A stretch of DNA of 64,000 nt, taken from positions 6,263,001 to 6,327,000 of the forward strand of contig NZ_CP033367.1 in the NCBI RefSeq assembly GCF_013170845.1, given 5' to 3'. The notes below the pieces were generated by a model, which was not told the DNA's origin, ran no database searches, and worked only from the letters and a program-made list of their open reading frames with translations. A program made the position numbers and the translations under genes. Origin of the DNA: Mesorhizobium loti R88b (lineage in GTDB: Bacteria; Pseudomonadota; Alphaproteobacteria; Rhizobiales; Rhizobiaceae). Of the stretch, positions 9,298-16,589 are shown piece after piece; the first letter of the stretch is position 1; every line of letters starts with the position of its first letter.

Positions 9298-10107
9298 GTG
9301 AAAACCCTCGTCCACCTTTCGGATCTGCACTTTGGAAAAACAGAGAGCCAACTTGTGGAAGCGATCGCGGCAGAGGTTCGTGCCGTCGACGCTGATTTGC
9401 TCGTCGTCTCGGGGGATCTGACGCAACGCGCCCGGAAAGTCGAATTCCTGCACGCGCGGGCCTTTCTTGATTCCCTTCCCGGTCCCCGCATCGTGGTACC
9501 CGGCAATCATGACGTGCCGCTCTGGAATGTCTTCGCGCGTGCCGTGACGCCTCTTTCACGATACAAGCGTTACATCGCGGCGGACACGGACCCGTTCTAC
9601 GCCGATAGCGAAGTCGCGGTCGTCGGGATCAACACGGCACGGTCCCTGACAATCAAGGATGGCAGGATCAATCTTCGCCAGCTCGAGGCGGCGACGGAAA
9701 AATTCGCACATATGTCCGATGACATTACCCGAGTAGTGGTGACTCATCATCCTTTTGAAGGGCTGGGTCTGGAAAGCGACGAAGGCATCGTTGGCCGCGC
9801 GGGTCTGGCCATGGATGCATTCTCGCGCAGCGGTGTCGACATCATATTGTCTGGCCACCAGCATCTTCACCGTGCCGGTTCGAGCGCTAGGCGTTACATT
9901 ATCGACGGCTATGCGGCACTGCTTATTCAAGCAGGAACGGCAGTTTCATCGCGGCTTCGCCACGCTGCAAACTCGTTTAATATCATTCGCATCAGTCATC
10001 CAACGATCACCGTTGAATGTCGCGCCTGGCAGGCTGCGCAATTTGGATTCGAAACCTCGGCCAGCTATTCCTTTCGGCACGGTCCCAGCGGGTGGGAACC
10101 AGCTTGA
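9298..10107 (+). CDS. Calcineurin-like metallophosphoesterase
   Basis: Binuclear-metal phosphoesterase of the calcineurin superfamily, cytoplasmic, resembling Icc/CpdA-type enzymes; the substrate (cyclic nucleotide or phospholipid-derived phosphodiester) is not known. The 269-residue product has all five metal-ligand blocks: SDLHFG (residues 8-13), GDLTQ, GNHD, THHPFEG and GHQHLH. It starts at GTG 9298, 17 bases after the kinase stop, so it is probably co-transcribed with it. Nothing appears missing. The presence of several nucleotide cyclases elsewhere in the window makes a cyclic-nucleotide substrate possible, but this is only inference. Confidence 0.9.
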   Translation: MKTLVHLSDLHFGKTESQLVEAIAAEVRAVDADLLVVSGDLTQRARKVEFLHARAFLDSLPGPRIVVPGNHDVPLWNVFARAVTPLSRYKRYIAADTDPFYADSEVAVVGINTARSLTIKDGRINLRQLEAATEKFAHMSDDITRVVVTHHPFEGLGLESDEGIVGRAGLAMDAFSRSGVDIILSGHQHLHRAGSSARRYIIDGYAALLIQAGTAVSSRLRHAANSFNIIRISHPTITVECRAWQAAQFGFETSASYSFRHGPSGWEPA

Positions 10108-10489
10108 GCGGCAGTTGCGGAAAGCGTCCACCCACCCGGAGAGGCACGCTTTTAGCAGCTGCGCCGGCGCCGGGCAAAACCGCGAAGGCGATCCAGGCGA
10201 GTTGACTCAAGATCCCGCGTCGCCGCTGTCGAAGGCAGTGGGACCGTCAGCTTCATCATTTATGCTGGAACAACAACCTGTCCAACAAGGTGGCCCTCCT
10301 TTTGCTGGATTAAGAGCCGATCGGAGTTGATCGGTGCGGGGGCAGAAGTTCAGTCATCTCGAATAGAGGAACCATGTATATCGGGTGCAAACACTGACGA
10401 ACTCGCCTGCTTTGCACACCTCAGCCATTTGCCTGCCTTGCCGAGCGCATCGCTCTTTCCGGCCGCTATCGTCAATTTACCAACAAGAC
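10108..10489. other. Non-coding gap
   Basis: About 380 bases between the metallophosphoesterase and the SDR wreck. No frame here has a credible start, ribosome-binding site or recognisable protein; the open frames that cross it are shadows. Nothing else is seen. Confidence 0.5.
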
Positions 10490-10950
10490 CTACATAGCGG
10501 CGCTCAATTCTGGGGCCTCGTCACCTGCACCTTCGTTGCCGCCTGAAATAAGCTTCAGCTTCCTCGAGCCCCAAGGATAGTCGACGCCTTCCACCAGAAT
10601 TTCCTGGGGCGCGGGCGTCTGTTGGAAGAGCGCCATGACCTGATCAGCGAACGTAGCGAGTGGCATAAAGCGCTCGTTGGTTTCCTGACCGGGGTCAGTT
10701 CAGTCTGCACGGCGGGCGAAGCCAACACTGTGAGCTCGATCCTGCCTCCTAGGACGGCACGCTATGAAACCGTATAGCCGTGAATCGCAGCCTTGATCGC
10801 TGAGTAGGTCGGGGCGATTACCAGCGGCACGAACGCCAAACCTGAGCTGACGTTGATGATTACAGCATTGGGTTGCCGACCCAGGAGCTCGATCAACGCA
10901 TTGATAAGGCGGATGGCCGCCACGGAAAGAACCGGTCAGAGCAGCGAACC
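10490..10950 (-). pseudogene. Decayed short-chain dehydrogenase (DltE-like SDR)
   Basis: Remains of a short-chain dehydrogenase on the minus strand. Translating both frames gives NAVIINVSSGLAFVPLV, then a YSAIKAA catalytic-type stretch, an in-frame TAG soon after YTVS, and finally the C-terminal part running from NERFMPLATFADQVMALF through ILVEGVDYPWGSRKLKL to a stop at 10490. The N-terminal Rossmann part is missing and at least one frameshift is needed near 10690. The order of pieces matches DltE-like SDRs. It lies just beyond the last gene of the trb operon and marks the edge of that element as rearranged. Confidence 0.75.
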
Positions 10951-10998
10951 GTGCTGCCCTTTAGCATTGCTCGTTTTGCCTTGAGGCGAGATGACCTC

Positions 10999-11223
10999 TC
11001 AACCTTTCCGCTCCTGCTTGGCTCTGGCAAAGCCCCGATCCGTCGCGATAAATCGCTCAAGCATGGGCACAATCAGGCGAAGAGGATCAGGGGAAGGCTG
11101 ACCCGCGTCGCGGCCAAGGATCTCAGCATATCTCGACAGATCGCGGTGCAGCGGCGCCGGCAGTTCCACTGTGACCTTAACCGGCTTGTCGTCTGCAATC
11201 GGACCGAGTTTCAGCTTGGCCAT
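10999..11223 (-). CDS. DUF2274 family protein at the end of the trb operon
   Basis: Small soluble protein of 74 residues belonging to DUF2274, a family seen almost only directly after trbI in integrative conjugative elements; its function is unknown. The sequence has a KLGPIADDKPVKVTVELP opening, a short helical centre and a basic C-terminus (FARAKQERKG), and could fold like a ribbon-helix-helix protein, though this is inference. It starts two bases after the trbI stop, so it is part of the same transcript and the last gene of the operon. Confidence 0.85.
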   Translation of the reverse strand: MAKLKLGPIADDKPVKVTVELPAPLHRDLSRYAEILGRDAGQPSPDPLRLIVPMLERFIATDRGFARAKQERKG

Positions 11224-11225
11224 TT

Positions 11226-12383
11226 TCAGCCTCCGTAGGGTTCGAGCACGAGATCGCGCGTAACGACGACACGCACATTGACGCCCGGCCGTATCGTCAG
11301 CGTCGGTGCGATGTTGAGTTGGCGCTGGACGATCTGCTGGCCCACCTGGCTGAGGCTGTCGGAGGCGCCGCCGCGCAAGGCGCGCACGATGTCACTTTCC
11401 TGGCCGGACGAGCCGGCCTCAGCACCAACGCTGAGGATGGTGGTGAGTGCGGCAGCCTTGAACAGTTCGGCCCAATGGTAGTCCACGCCGTCCTCAAGGC
11501 CGGCATAGCCTTGGGCGTCAGTGCCAGGCTGGCGCTCAAGAACAATGGAGCGTCCGTTGGGAAAGACCAGCCTGCTCCAGACAAGCAGCACGCGCCGCTG
11601 GCCGAAGCCGACGTCGTTGTCGTATTGGCCAATGACACGCGTCCCTTGCGGGATCAGCAGCGAGCGACCCGTGGGACTGTCATAGACATTTTCGGTCACC
11701 TGGGCGGTGATCTGACCAGGCAGATCGGAACGGATACCGGTGATGAGGGCGGCCGGGATGACGGCCCCTGCCTGGAGCACATAGGGCGATGCCGGCGGCG
11801 TGACGCGATCCGGCGCCACGGTGCGCCGATCAGCGGCCGCATTCAGAAAGCCAAGTTGACGGTCTTGCGTGGTCGACTGGCCGATCTGACCGGCAAGGTC
11901 GGGGCCGCCAAGGTTCGGCGGGGAAGTTCCTGCGGGCGGGGTTTCGGCCATCGCCGCGGTTGACTGCCCCGTCTGGAAGAAGACACGCGAGGTTCGGGCC
12001 GCCTCCTCTTCGGCCCGCCGGCGCTGTTGCGCCTCATCGACCATGGGTGCCGCGATCGTTGGCGGCACGACGGGCTGTCCCTTGTTCTGGGCATCAAGCA
12101 GCGGCCGGCCAAGATCGCCAGGCAGCGGCGGCCCAAGAACGGGACCGGTATAGTCGCGCGGCAGGCTGGCCAGTCCATCGGCGGGCTGCCTGTTGGACGT
12201 CGAGTACAGCTCGTCGCCATGCCTGCCGGTTTCACTCGTCTGAAGCGCGTAGATCAGCGCGCCGCCGACGCCAAGCGATGCACATAAGCCGATGCCGGCG
12301 AGCACCTTGCGCGACAGGCGCGTGACGCGCGGCGGATCGGCGCGAAGCTGCATGGGGGCAGCCGGGATCTCGTTCTCGTTCAC
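11226..12383 (-). CDS. trbI: Conjugal transfer protein TrbI (VirB10 family)
   Basis: VirB10-like component of the type IV secretion channel that spans from the inner membrane to the outer-membrane core complex. The 385-residue product has a short cytoplasmic N-terminus, one transmembrane helix (about residues 28-47), a long proline-rich periplasmic stretch and the conserved C-terminal beta-barrel domain with LQAGAVIPAALITGI, YDSPTGRSLLIPQG and the C-terminal NVRVVVTRDLVL. Start is GTG 12383, overlapping the trbG stop in GTGA. Length is typical and no defect is seen. Confidence 0.94.
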   Translation of the reverse strand: MNENEIPAAPMQLRADPPRVTRLSRKVLAGIGLCASLGVGGALIYALQTSETGRHGDELYSTSNRQPADGLASLPRDYTGPVLGPPLPGDLGRPLLDAQNKGQPVVPPTIAAPMVDEAQQRRRAEEEAARTSRVFFQTGQSTAAMAETPPAGTSPPNLGGPDLAGQIGQSTTQDRQLGFLNAAADRRTVAPDRVTPPASPYVLQAGAVIPAALITGIRSDLPGQITAQVTENVYDSPTGRSLLIPQGTRVIGQYDNDVGFGQRRVLLVWSRLVFPNGRSIVLERQPGTDAQGYAGLEDGVDYHWAELFKAAALTTILSVGAEAGSSGQESDIVRALRGGASDSLSQVGQQIVQRQLNIAPTLTIRPGVNVRVVVTRDLVLEPYGG

Positions 12384-13435
12384 GAGTGCTCCCCTCCCCT
12401 TTGACGAAATGCGTCCTTTGCATTCGGCGCCGCATTGGTGCCTGACATCGACAGACCTCTCCGCGTGGCATCGGTGCGGACGATCCTGACGGTCTGTTGC
12501 CGCTTGCCACTGCCAAGTCGCAATTCCGCCGCGCCAAAGAGACGGTCGACGATCAGGGTGTTCTGGTAGACGCGGCTGTTGGCGATTTCAGCCTCGCCAT
12601 CCGGGCCGATGACGAAGATGGGCGGCATCTCGCCTTGCACGATCCCGCCTGGAAACTCGACATAGACCCGCCTGCCGTCGTCGTAGACGCTGACGGGCCT
12701 CCAGGGGGGCGCGTCGCCGGTGAGACCATAGCGGTAGTTGCGTGCGGTGATGGCGGGCATCACCGGCGTCGCGGGGATCGCACGCGCTTGTCCGGCCGGC
12801 GGCGCGGGATAGACCCATGACACGGCGGGCATGTACGGCTTCTCGCCCGATTGCAACTCGATCATGTAGCTGCGCCGGTCAGTGGTGATGACGAGATTGG
12901 TGTTGATGTCCGAGCGCGAAGGCTTGACCAGCACATGGACGCGCCTGGTGACGCCCGCTCCGCTTTCGGTATCACCGATGATCCAGCGCGCGGTATCGCC
13001 CGCCGCTATCGGACCTTCGCCGGTCAGGCTTTCGCCAGGCTCGAGCGCGATGTCCGTTATCCGTCCTGGAGCGGCATAGACCTGATAAAGGGCTCCTTCA
13101 CTCCAGGGATAGATCTGAATGGCGTTGTAATAGCCCTCACGACGCGGCTGGACTCGCGCCGCCGCGTTGGCGTTCTCGACGCGCGTCACCGGCGTGCTGC
13201 CGGCGACACCGCCGCGGGCCGGGACCCACCCTGGTGGAACGTGCAGCGACTTTGGCCTTTCATCGAGCGCGGCTGCCGGAGCGGCGGGCAAAGGCGGCAC
13301 GTAAGCATCATAGGAGATCTGCGGTGGTTTGTGCGGTGTGGCGCAACCGGCAAGTATGGAGCCCGATAGCAACACCACGGCAAACGCCGACCTTGCCGAA
13401 GCCGGAGTGGCGATGACACACAATGGCAGGTTCAT
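12380..13435 (-). CDS. trbG: Conjugal transfer protein TrbG (VirB9 family)
   Basis: VirB9-like outer-membrane core-complex component. The 351-residue product begins with a signal peptide ending in the lipobox LAGC (near residue 30), followed by a proline-rich linker and the two beta domains typical of TrbG, with YPWSEGALYQVYAAPGRITD and, near the C-terminus, RVYVEFPGGIVQGEMPPIFV. ATG 13435 overlaps the trbF stop (ATGA), which fixes the start even though the frame is open further upstream through trbF. No defect is visible. Confidence 0.94.
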   Translation of the reverse strand: MNLPLCVIATPASARSAFAVVLLSGSILAGCATPHKPPQISYDAYVPPLPAAPAAALDERPKSLHVPPGWVPARGGVAGSTPVTRVENANAAARVQPRREGYYNAIQIYPWSEGALYQVYAAPGRITDIALEPGESLTGEGPIAAGDTARWIIGDTESGAGVTRRVHVLVKPSRSDINTNLVITTDRRSYMIELQSGEKPYMPAVSWVYPAPPAGQARAIPATPVMPAITARNYRYGLTGDAPPWRPVSVYDDGRRVYVEFPGGIVQGEMPPIFVIGPDGEAEIANSRVYQNTLIVDRLFGAAELRLGSGKRQQTVRIVRTDATRRGLSMSGTNAAPNAKDAFRQRGGEHS

Positions 13436-14121
13436 TGGCTCATCTCCCGGGACCAGTCGATGGCGTTGACGTAGATGCCGAGCGGATTGGCGCGAAGACG
13501 TTCGGCGTCGTTTGGCATCTGTGTCACGATCGTCAGGATCGCGGTCCAGCGCTCGGTGCCGGAAAGCTGGCCGTTTTCGTAGTGGTGCTCGATCCAGGCG
13601 ACACGAAAGGAGCCCGGTGAAGCCCTGATGACCGACGAAATATCCACCGCGACCTGCTGCTTGCCGACCCTGGAGAAAGGGTCGTTCGCGCGGGCGTAGT
13701 CGTTGAGCGCTGCGGCGCCCTGGTCGGTGGTCCAATCATAGGCGCGCAGCCAGTCCTGGCGCAGGACGATTGGATCGGCGGGGATGGAGCGCACCTGTTC
13801 GACAAAGCGGGCGAGATGCCACGCTATCTGAGGATCAGTCGGCTTATAATCTGCAATCGCGGGCGCGGTCGCTTGAACCTGGCCCATTTTGTCGACCTGC
13901 ACGACCCAGGGCACGACGGTACCGCGGCCCAATTGCCAGACCAGTGACGTGGAAAGGCCTGCCGACAAGATGAGCGACCCGAACGCCATGGCGCGCCAGT
14001 TGCGTGCCTGCACGCGCGCAGAGCCGATGCGTTCATCCCAGATCTGCTGCGCCTTTTGATAGGGGGTTTCCGGCCCAGGGGTCTTGCCGTAGTGGACGTC
14101 GGGTCGCCTGAAGATATTCAT
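13432..14121 (-). CDS. trbF: Conjugal transfer protein TrbF (VirB8 family)
   Basis: VirB8-like inner-membrane assembly factor. The 229-residue product has a short cytoplasmic tail with YQKAQQIWDERIGSARVQARNWR, one transmembrane helix (about residues 45-65) and a periplasmic NTF2-like domain including WLRAYDWTTDQGAAALNDY and VAWIEHHYENG. ATG 14121 starts four bases after the trbL stop and gives the usual family N-terminus; the frame runs far upstream, but only as a shadow of trbL. Confidence 0.94.
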   Translation of the reverse strand: MNIFRRPDVHYGKTPGPETPYQKAQQIWDERIGSARVQARNWRAMAFGSLILSAGLSTSLVWQLGRGTVVPWVVQVDKMGQVQATAPAIADYKPTDPQIAWHLARFVEQVRSIPADPIVLRQDWLRAYDWTTDQGAAALNDYARANDPFSRVGKQQVAVDISSVIRASPGSFRVAWIEHHYENGQLSGTERWTAILTIVTQMPNDAERLRANPLGIYVNAIDWSREMSQ

Positions 14122-14125
14122 CTTG

Positions 14126-15499
14126 TCATTTGCCTTCAGAAAGAGAAATCGAAGCTCCGCCGCCATGGCTGTCGCCGGCGCGTATCGCGTGGGCGGCGGT
14201 CTGTGCGCCATGAGAGAGGCGTTGAGAGCGCTGCAAGCGTCTGGCCCATTCCGGCTGTCCGTGCGTGCCAGATGGCTTGCCAGCGCCGGACGCAGGAGCC
14301 GCGTCTGACAACGCGGCGCCGCCGATCGTTCCCATGGTGGTCGACGAACCGCCGGTGATTTCAGCCGCCGAACTGGCGCCGGAGGCGAAGCTGGACTTAA
14401 GCGACTGACCGGTGTTTGCGGCAGCGCGCTTGAGAGGAGAGGAGGCTGCCGCAGCGCCAGCACGCGCAATGCCGCCCAAACCGGAGGCGATGCCTGCCGC
14501 GCCAGCTTGGCCGGCGGCGCCAAGCGTGTAAGCGGCCGAGGCGCCGCCAGCGAGTGACGTGCCGCTACGCGCGGCTGACATCGCGCCCGAGAATACGGCT
14601 GTCCCGCCTCGCGCCGCCAGGCCGGCTGCGCCATGGCCCACAACCGCCATGCCGCCAGCGGCAAGGCCAGTGCCGACGGCCGCACCGGCCCCAAGCTGCG
14701 GTCCACCCGCGACGAGGCCGTTGGCGATGCCAGGACCGAAGATGCCGAGGCCAAGCAGCGACAGCGCCGCCAATACGATCGCCATGGCCTGGTCGATGGT
14801 CGGGCTCTCACCGCCGAAACCCTGGGTGAATTCGCCGAAGAGCGTCGATCCGATGCCGATGACGACGGCAAGCACCAGAACCTTGATGCCGGACGAGATG
14901 ACGTTGCCGAGCACGCGCTCGGCCATGAAGGCAGTTTTGCCGAAGAGGCCGAAGGGAATCAGCACGAAGCCGGCCAGCGTCGCCAGCTTGAACTCGATCA
15001 GCGTCACAAAGAGCTGTACCGCCAAAATGAAGAAGGCGAGCAGGACGAGCGCCCAGGCAAAGAGCAGGCAAGCGATCTGGATGAAGTTTTCAAAAAAGGA
15101 GACGTAGCCCATCAAACCGGAGATCGCCTCAAGCAATGGTCGTCCCGCATCGAGACCGGTTTGCGCCACCTTGCCGGGGTGCAGCAGGTCCTGTGCCGAG
15201 AAGCCGGTTCCGCTCGCCTTCAGACCAAGACCGGAGAAACTTTCGAACACGATTTGGGCGAGACCGTTCCAGTTGGATATCAGATAGGCGAAGACACCGA
15301 CGAAGAGCGTCTTCTTGACGAGCCGCGCGAGAATGTCGTCATCAGCGCCCCAGCTCCAGAAGAGCGCGGCGAGCGTAACGTCGATGACGATCAGCGTGGT
15401 GGCGACGAAGGCGACCTCGCCGCCGAGCAGGCCGAAACCGCTGTCGATGTAGCGGCTGAAAGTGGCCAGGAATTGGTCGATGACACCGGTATTGCCCAT
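14126..15499 (-). CDS. trbL: Conjugal transfer protein TrbL (VirB6 family)
   Basis: Polytopic inner-membrane channel protein of the VirB6/TrbL family. The 457-residue product opens with MGNTGVIDQFLATFSRYIDSG, characteristic of TrbL, has about six hydrophobic helices up to residue 260 and ends with a long low-complexity alanine-, glycine- and serine-rich cytoplasmic or periplasmic tail (residues 270-457). The tail is normal for the family. The gene starts two bases after the trbK-like stop, so the operon order J-K-L-F-G-I is intact. Confidence 0.94.
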   Translation of the reverse strand: MGNTGVIDQFLATFSRYIDSGFGLLGGEVAFVATTLIVIDVTLAALFWSWGADDDILARLVKKTLFVGVFAYLISNWNGLAQIVFESFSGLGLKASGTGFSAQDLLHPGKVAQTGLDAGRPLLEAISGLMGYVSFFENFIQIACLLFAWALVLLAFFILAVQLFVTLIEFKLATLAGFVLIPFGLFGKTAFMAERVLGNVISSGIKVLVLAVVIGIGSTLFGEFTQGFGGESPTIDQAMAIVLAALSLLGLGIFGPGIANGLVAGGPQLGAGAAVGTGLAAGGMAVVGHGAAGLAARGGTAVFSGAMSAARSGTSLAGGASAAYTLGAAGQAGAAGIASGLGGIARAGAAAASSPLKRAAANTGQSLKSSFASGASSAAEITGGSSTTMGTIGGAALSDAAPASGAGKPSGTHGQPEWARRLQRSQRLSHGAQTAAHAIRAGDSHGGGASISLSEGK

Positions 15500-15501
15500 A
15501 T

Positions 15502-15819
15502 CTATCGGGCCTCGTGCAGGGCAGCATCTGGCGCGTCCGGCTCGCCTATCGAACGCCCCGATGGCTCTTTCAGACCAAGGAAGCGATCGCGCTGTTCAGC
15601 CCACAGCCGCGCGCATCCATCGTCACGCAGCGCAGCCTCGCCGAGGATTTGGCAGCGGCGCAGACCATCGTGAAGCGGGTTCGGTATCAAGCCTGCGGTT
15701 GTGTGCGCGCTTTCGCCCGCCGGCTTGTTGTAGTTCCGGCTCTTACCGAGCGCGGCTGCCGTGACGGCGCCCGCGACAAAGATGACAGCCACCATGCGAG
15801 CGAGGGTTTTGCCGTCCAT
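15502..15819 (-). CDS. trbK: Putative entry-exclusion protein TrbK-alt
   Basis: Small membrane-anchored protein of 105 residues at the position between trbJ and trbL where entry-exclusion proteins are encoded. It begins MDGKTLARMVAVIFVAGAV, a signal anchor, and carries the TrbK-alt core with a cysteine pair (RRCQILGEAALRDDGCARLW) followed by AEQRDRFLG. Such proteins are thought to stop redundant DNA uptake between cells carrying the same element. The C-terminus is somewhat longer than usual. Spacing is 11 bases from the trbJ stop and two bases to trbL. Confidence 0.85.
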   Translation of the reverse strand: MDGKTLARMVAVIFVAGAVTAAALGKSRNYNKPAGESAHTTAGLIPNPLHDGLRRCQILGEAALRDDGCARLWAEQRDRFLGLKEPSGRSIGEPDAPDAALHEAR

Positions 15820-15830
15820 GGCCTTCGACC

Positions 15831-16589
15831 TCAGCGGTTGAACATCTGGACCGAGCCGGCCTCGTAGCCGGAGTCCGGCGCCAGGAAGCGGCGGCGTTGC
15901 TCGCGGCCCTGATCGACCGCGGCGGCACGCTCGGCCTCACTCAGAGCCTGGGCGCGGCCGTTGGCGGCGACCACAGCGGTCAGGTCCGCGAGCTGCTGGC
16001 CCTGGAGCGCAAGAAGCTGATTGCCAGCTTGCGTCGCCTGCAGCGCTCCGGTCGCCGATTGGCTGGCGCCGACCAGCGCCGACATCTGCGCGCGGCCGGT
16101 CTCGATGTTTCCAACGACGCCCGCCTGGACGCGCATGGCGTCCTGAAGGCCGCCCACCGTGTTTTGCCAGCGCGAGCGCGCGTCCGTGACGAGCTCCTGG
16201 TCGGATGCAGAGAGCGAGACGCTGCCGTATTGCTGCTGAAAGGCCTTGTCGACCTGCTGGACGTCGAAGGCGATGTTTTGTGCTTGCCCGAGAAGCTGTT
16301 GCGTGCGTTGCACCGACTGTTGCAGTTGCTGCAGCGAGGACAAAGGCAGGCTCGCCAGGTTGCGCGCCTGGTTGATCAGCATCTGGGCCTGGTTCTGAAG
16401 CGAGGTGATCTGGTTTGTGATCTGCTGCAGGGAACGCGCGGCCGTCAGAACATTCTGGGAATAGTTCGATGGATCAAACACGATGAAGGCATACGCTGGG
16501 GCAGTCATCATCGGCGAGATGGCGGACGGCGCGGCGAGCATCGCCGCGACCAGAAAGATGGCGCGCGGACGGCTTTGATGAACAGTCAT
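15831..16589 (-). CDS. trbJ: Conjugal transfer protein TrbJ (VirB5 family)
   Basis: Secreted VirB5-like component, probably located at the pilus tip or periplasm. The 252-residue product has a signal peptide (cleavage likely after APAYA, residue 34) followed by IVFDPSNYSQNVLTAARSL, which is highly typical of TrbJ, and then long glutamine-rich coiled-coil helices up to residue 230. ATG 16589 overlaps the trbE stop (ATGA). Length is normal. Confidence 0.93.
   Translation of the reverse strand: MTVHQSRPRAIFLVAAMLAAPSAISPMMTAPAYAFIVFDPSNYSQNVLTAARSLQQITNQITSLQNQAQMLINQARNLASLPLSSLQQLQQSVQRTQQLLGQAQNIAFDVQQVDKAFQQQYGSVSLSASDQELVTDARSRWQNTVGGLQDAMRVQAGVVGNIETGRAQMSALVGASQSATGALQATQAGNQLLALQGQQLADLTAVVAANGRAQALSEAERAAAVDQGREQRRRFLAPDSGYEAGSVQMFNR

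Noticed and set aside
14633..15673. 346-codon plus-strand frame opposite trbL
   Set aside because: Shadow of the alanine/glycine-rich trbL tail; the trb order and overlaps explain the minus strand fully.
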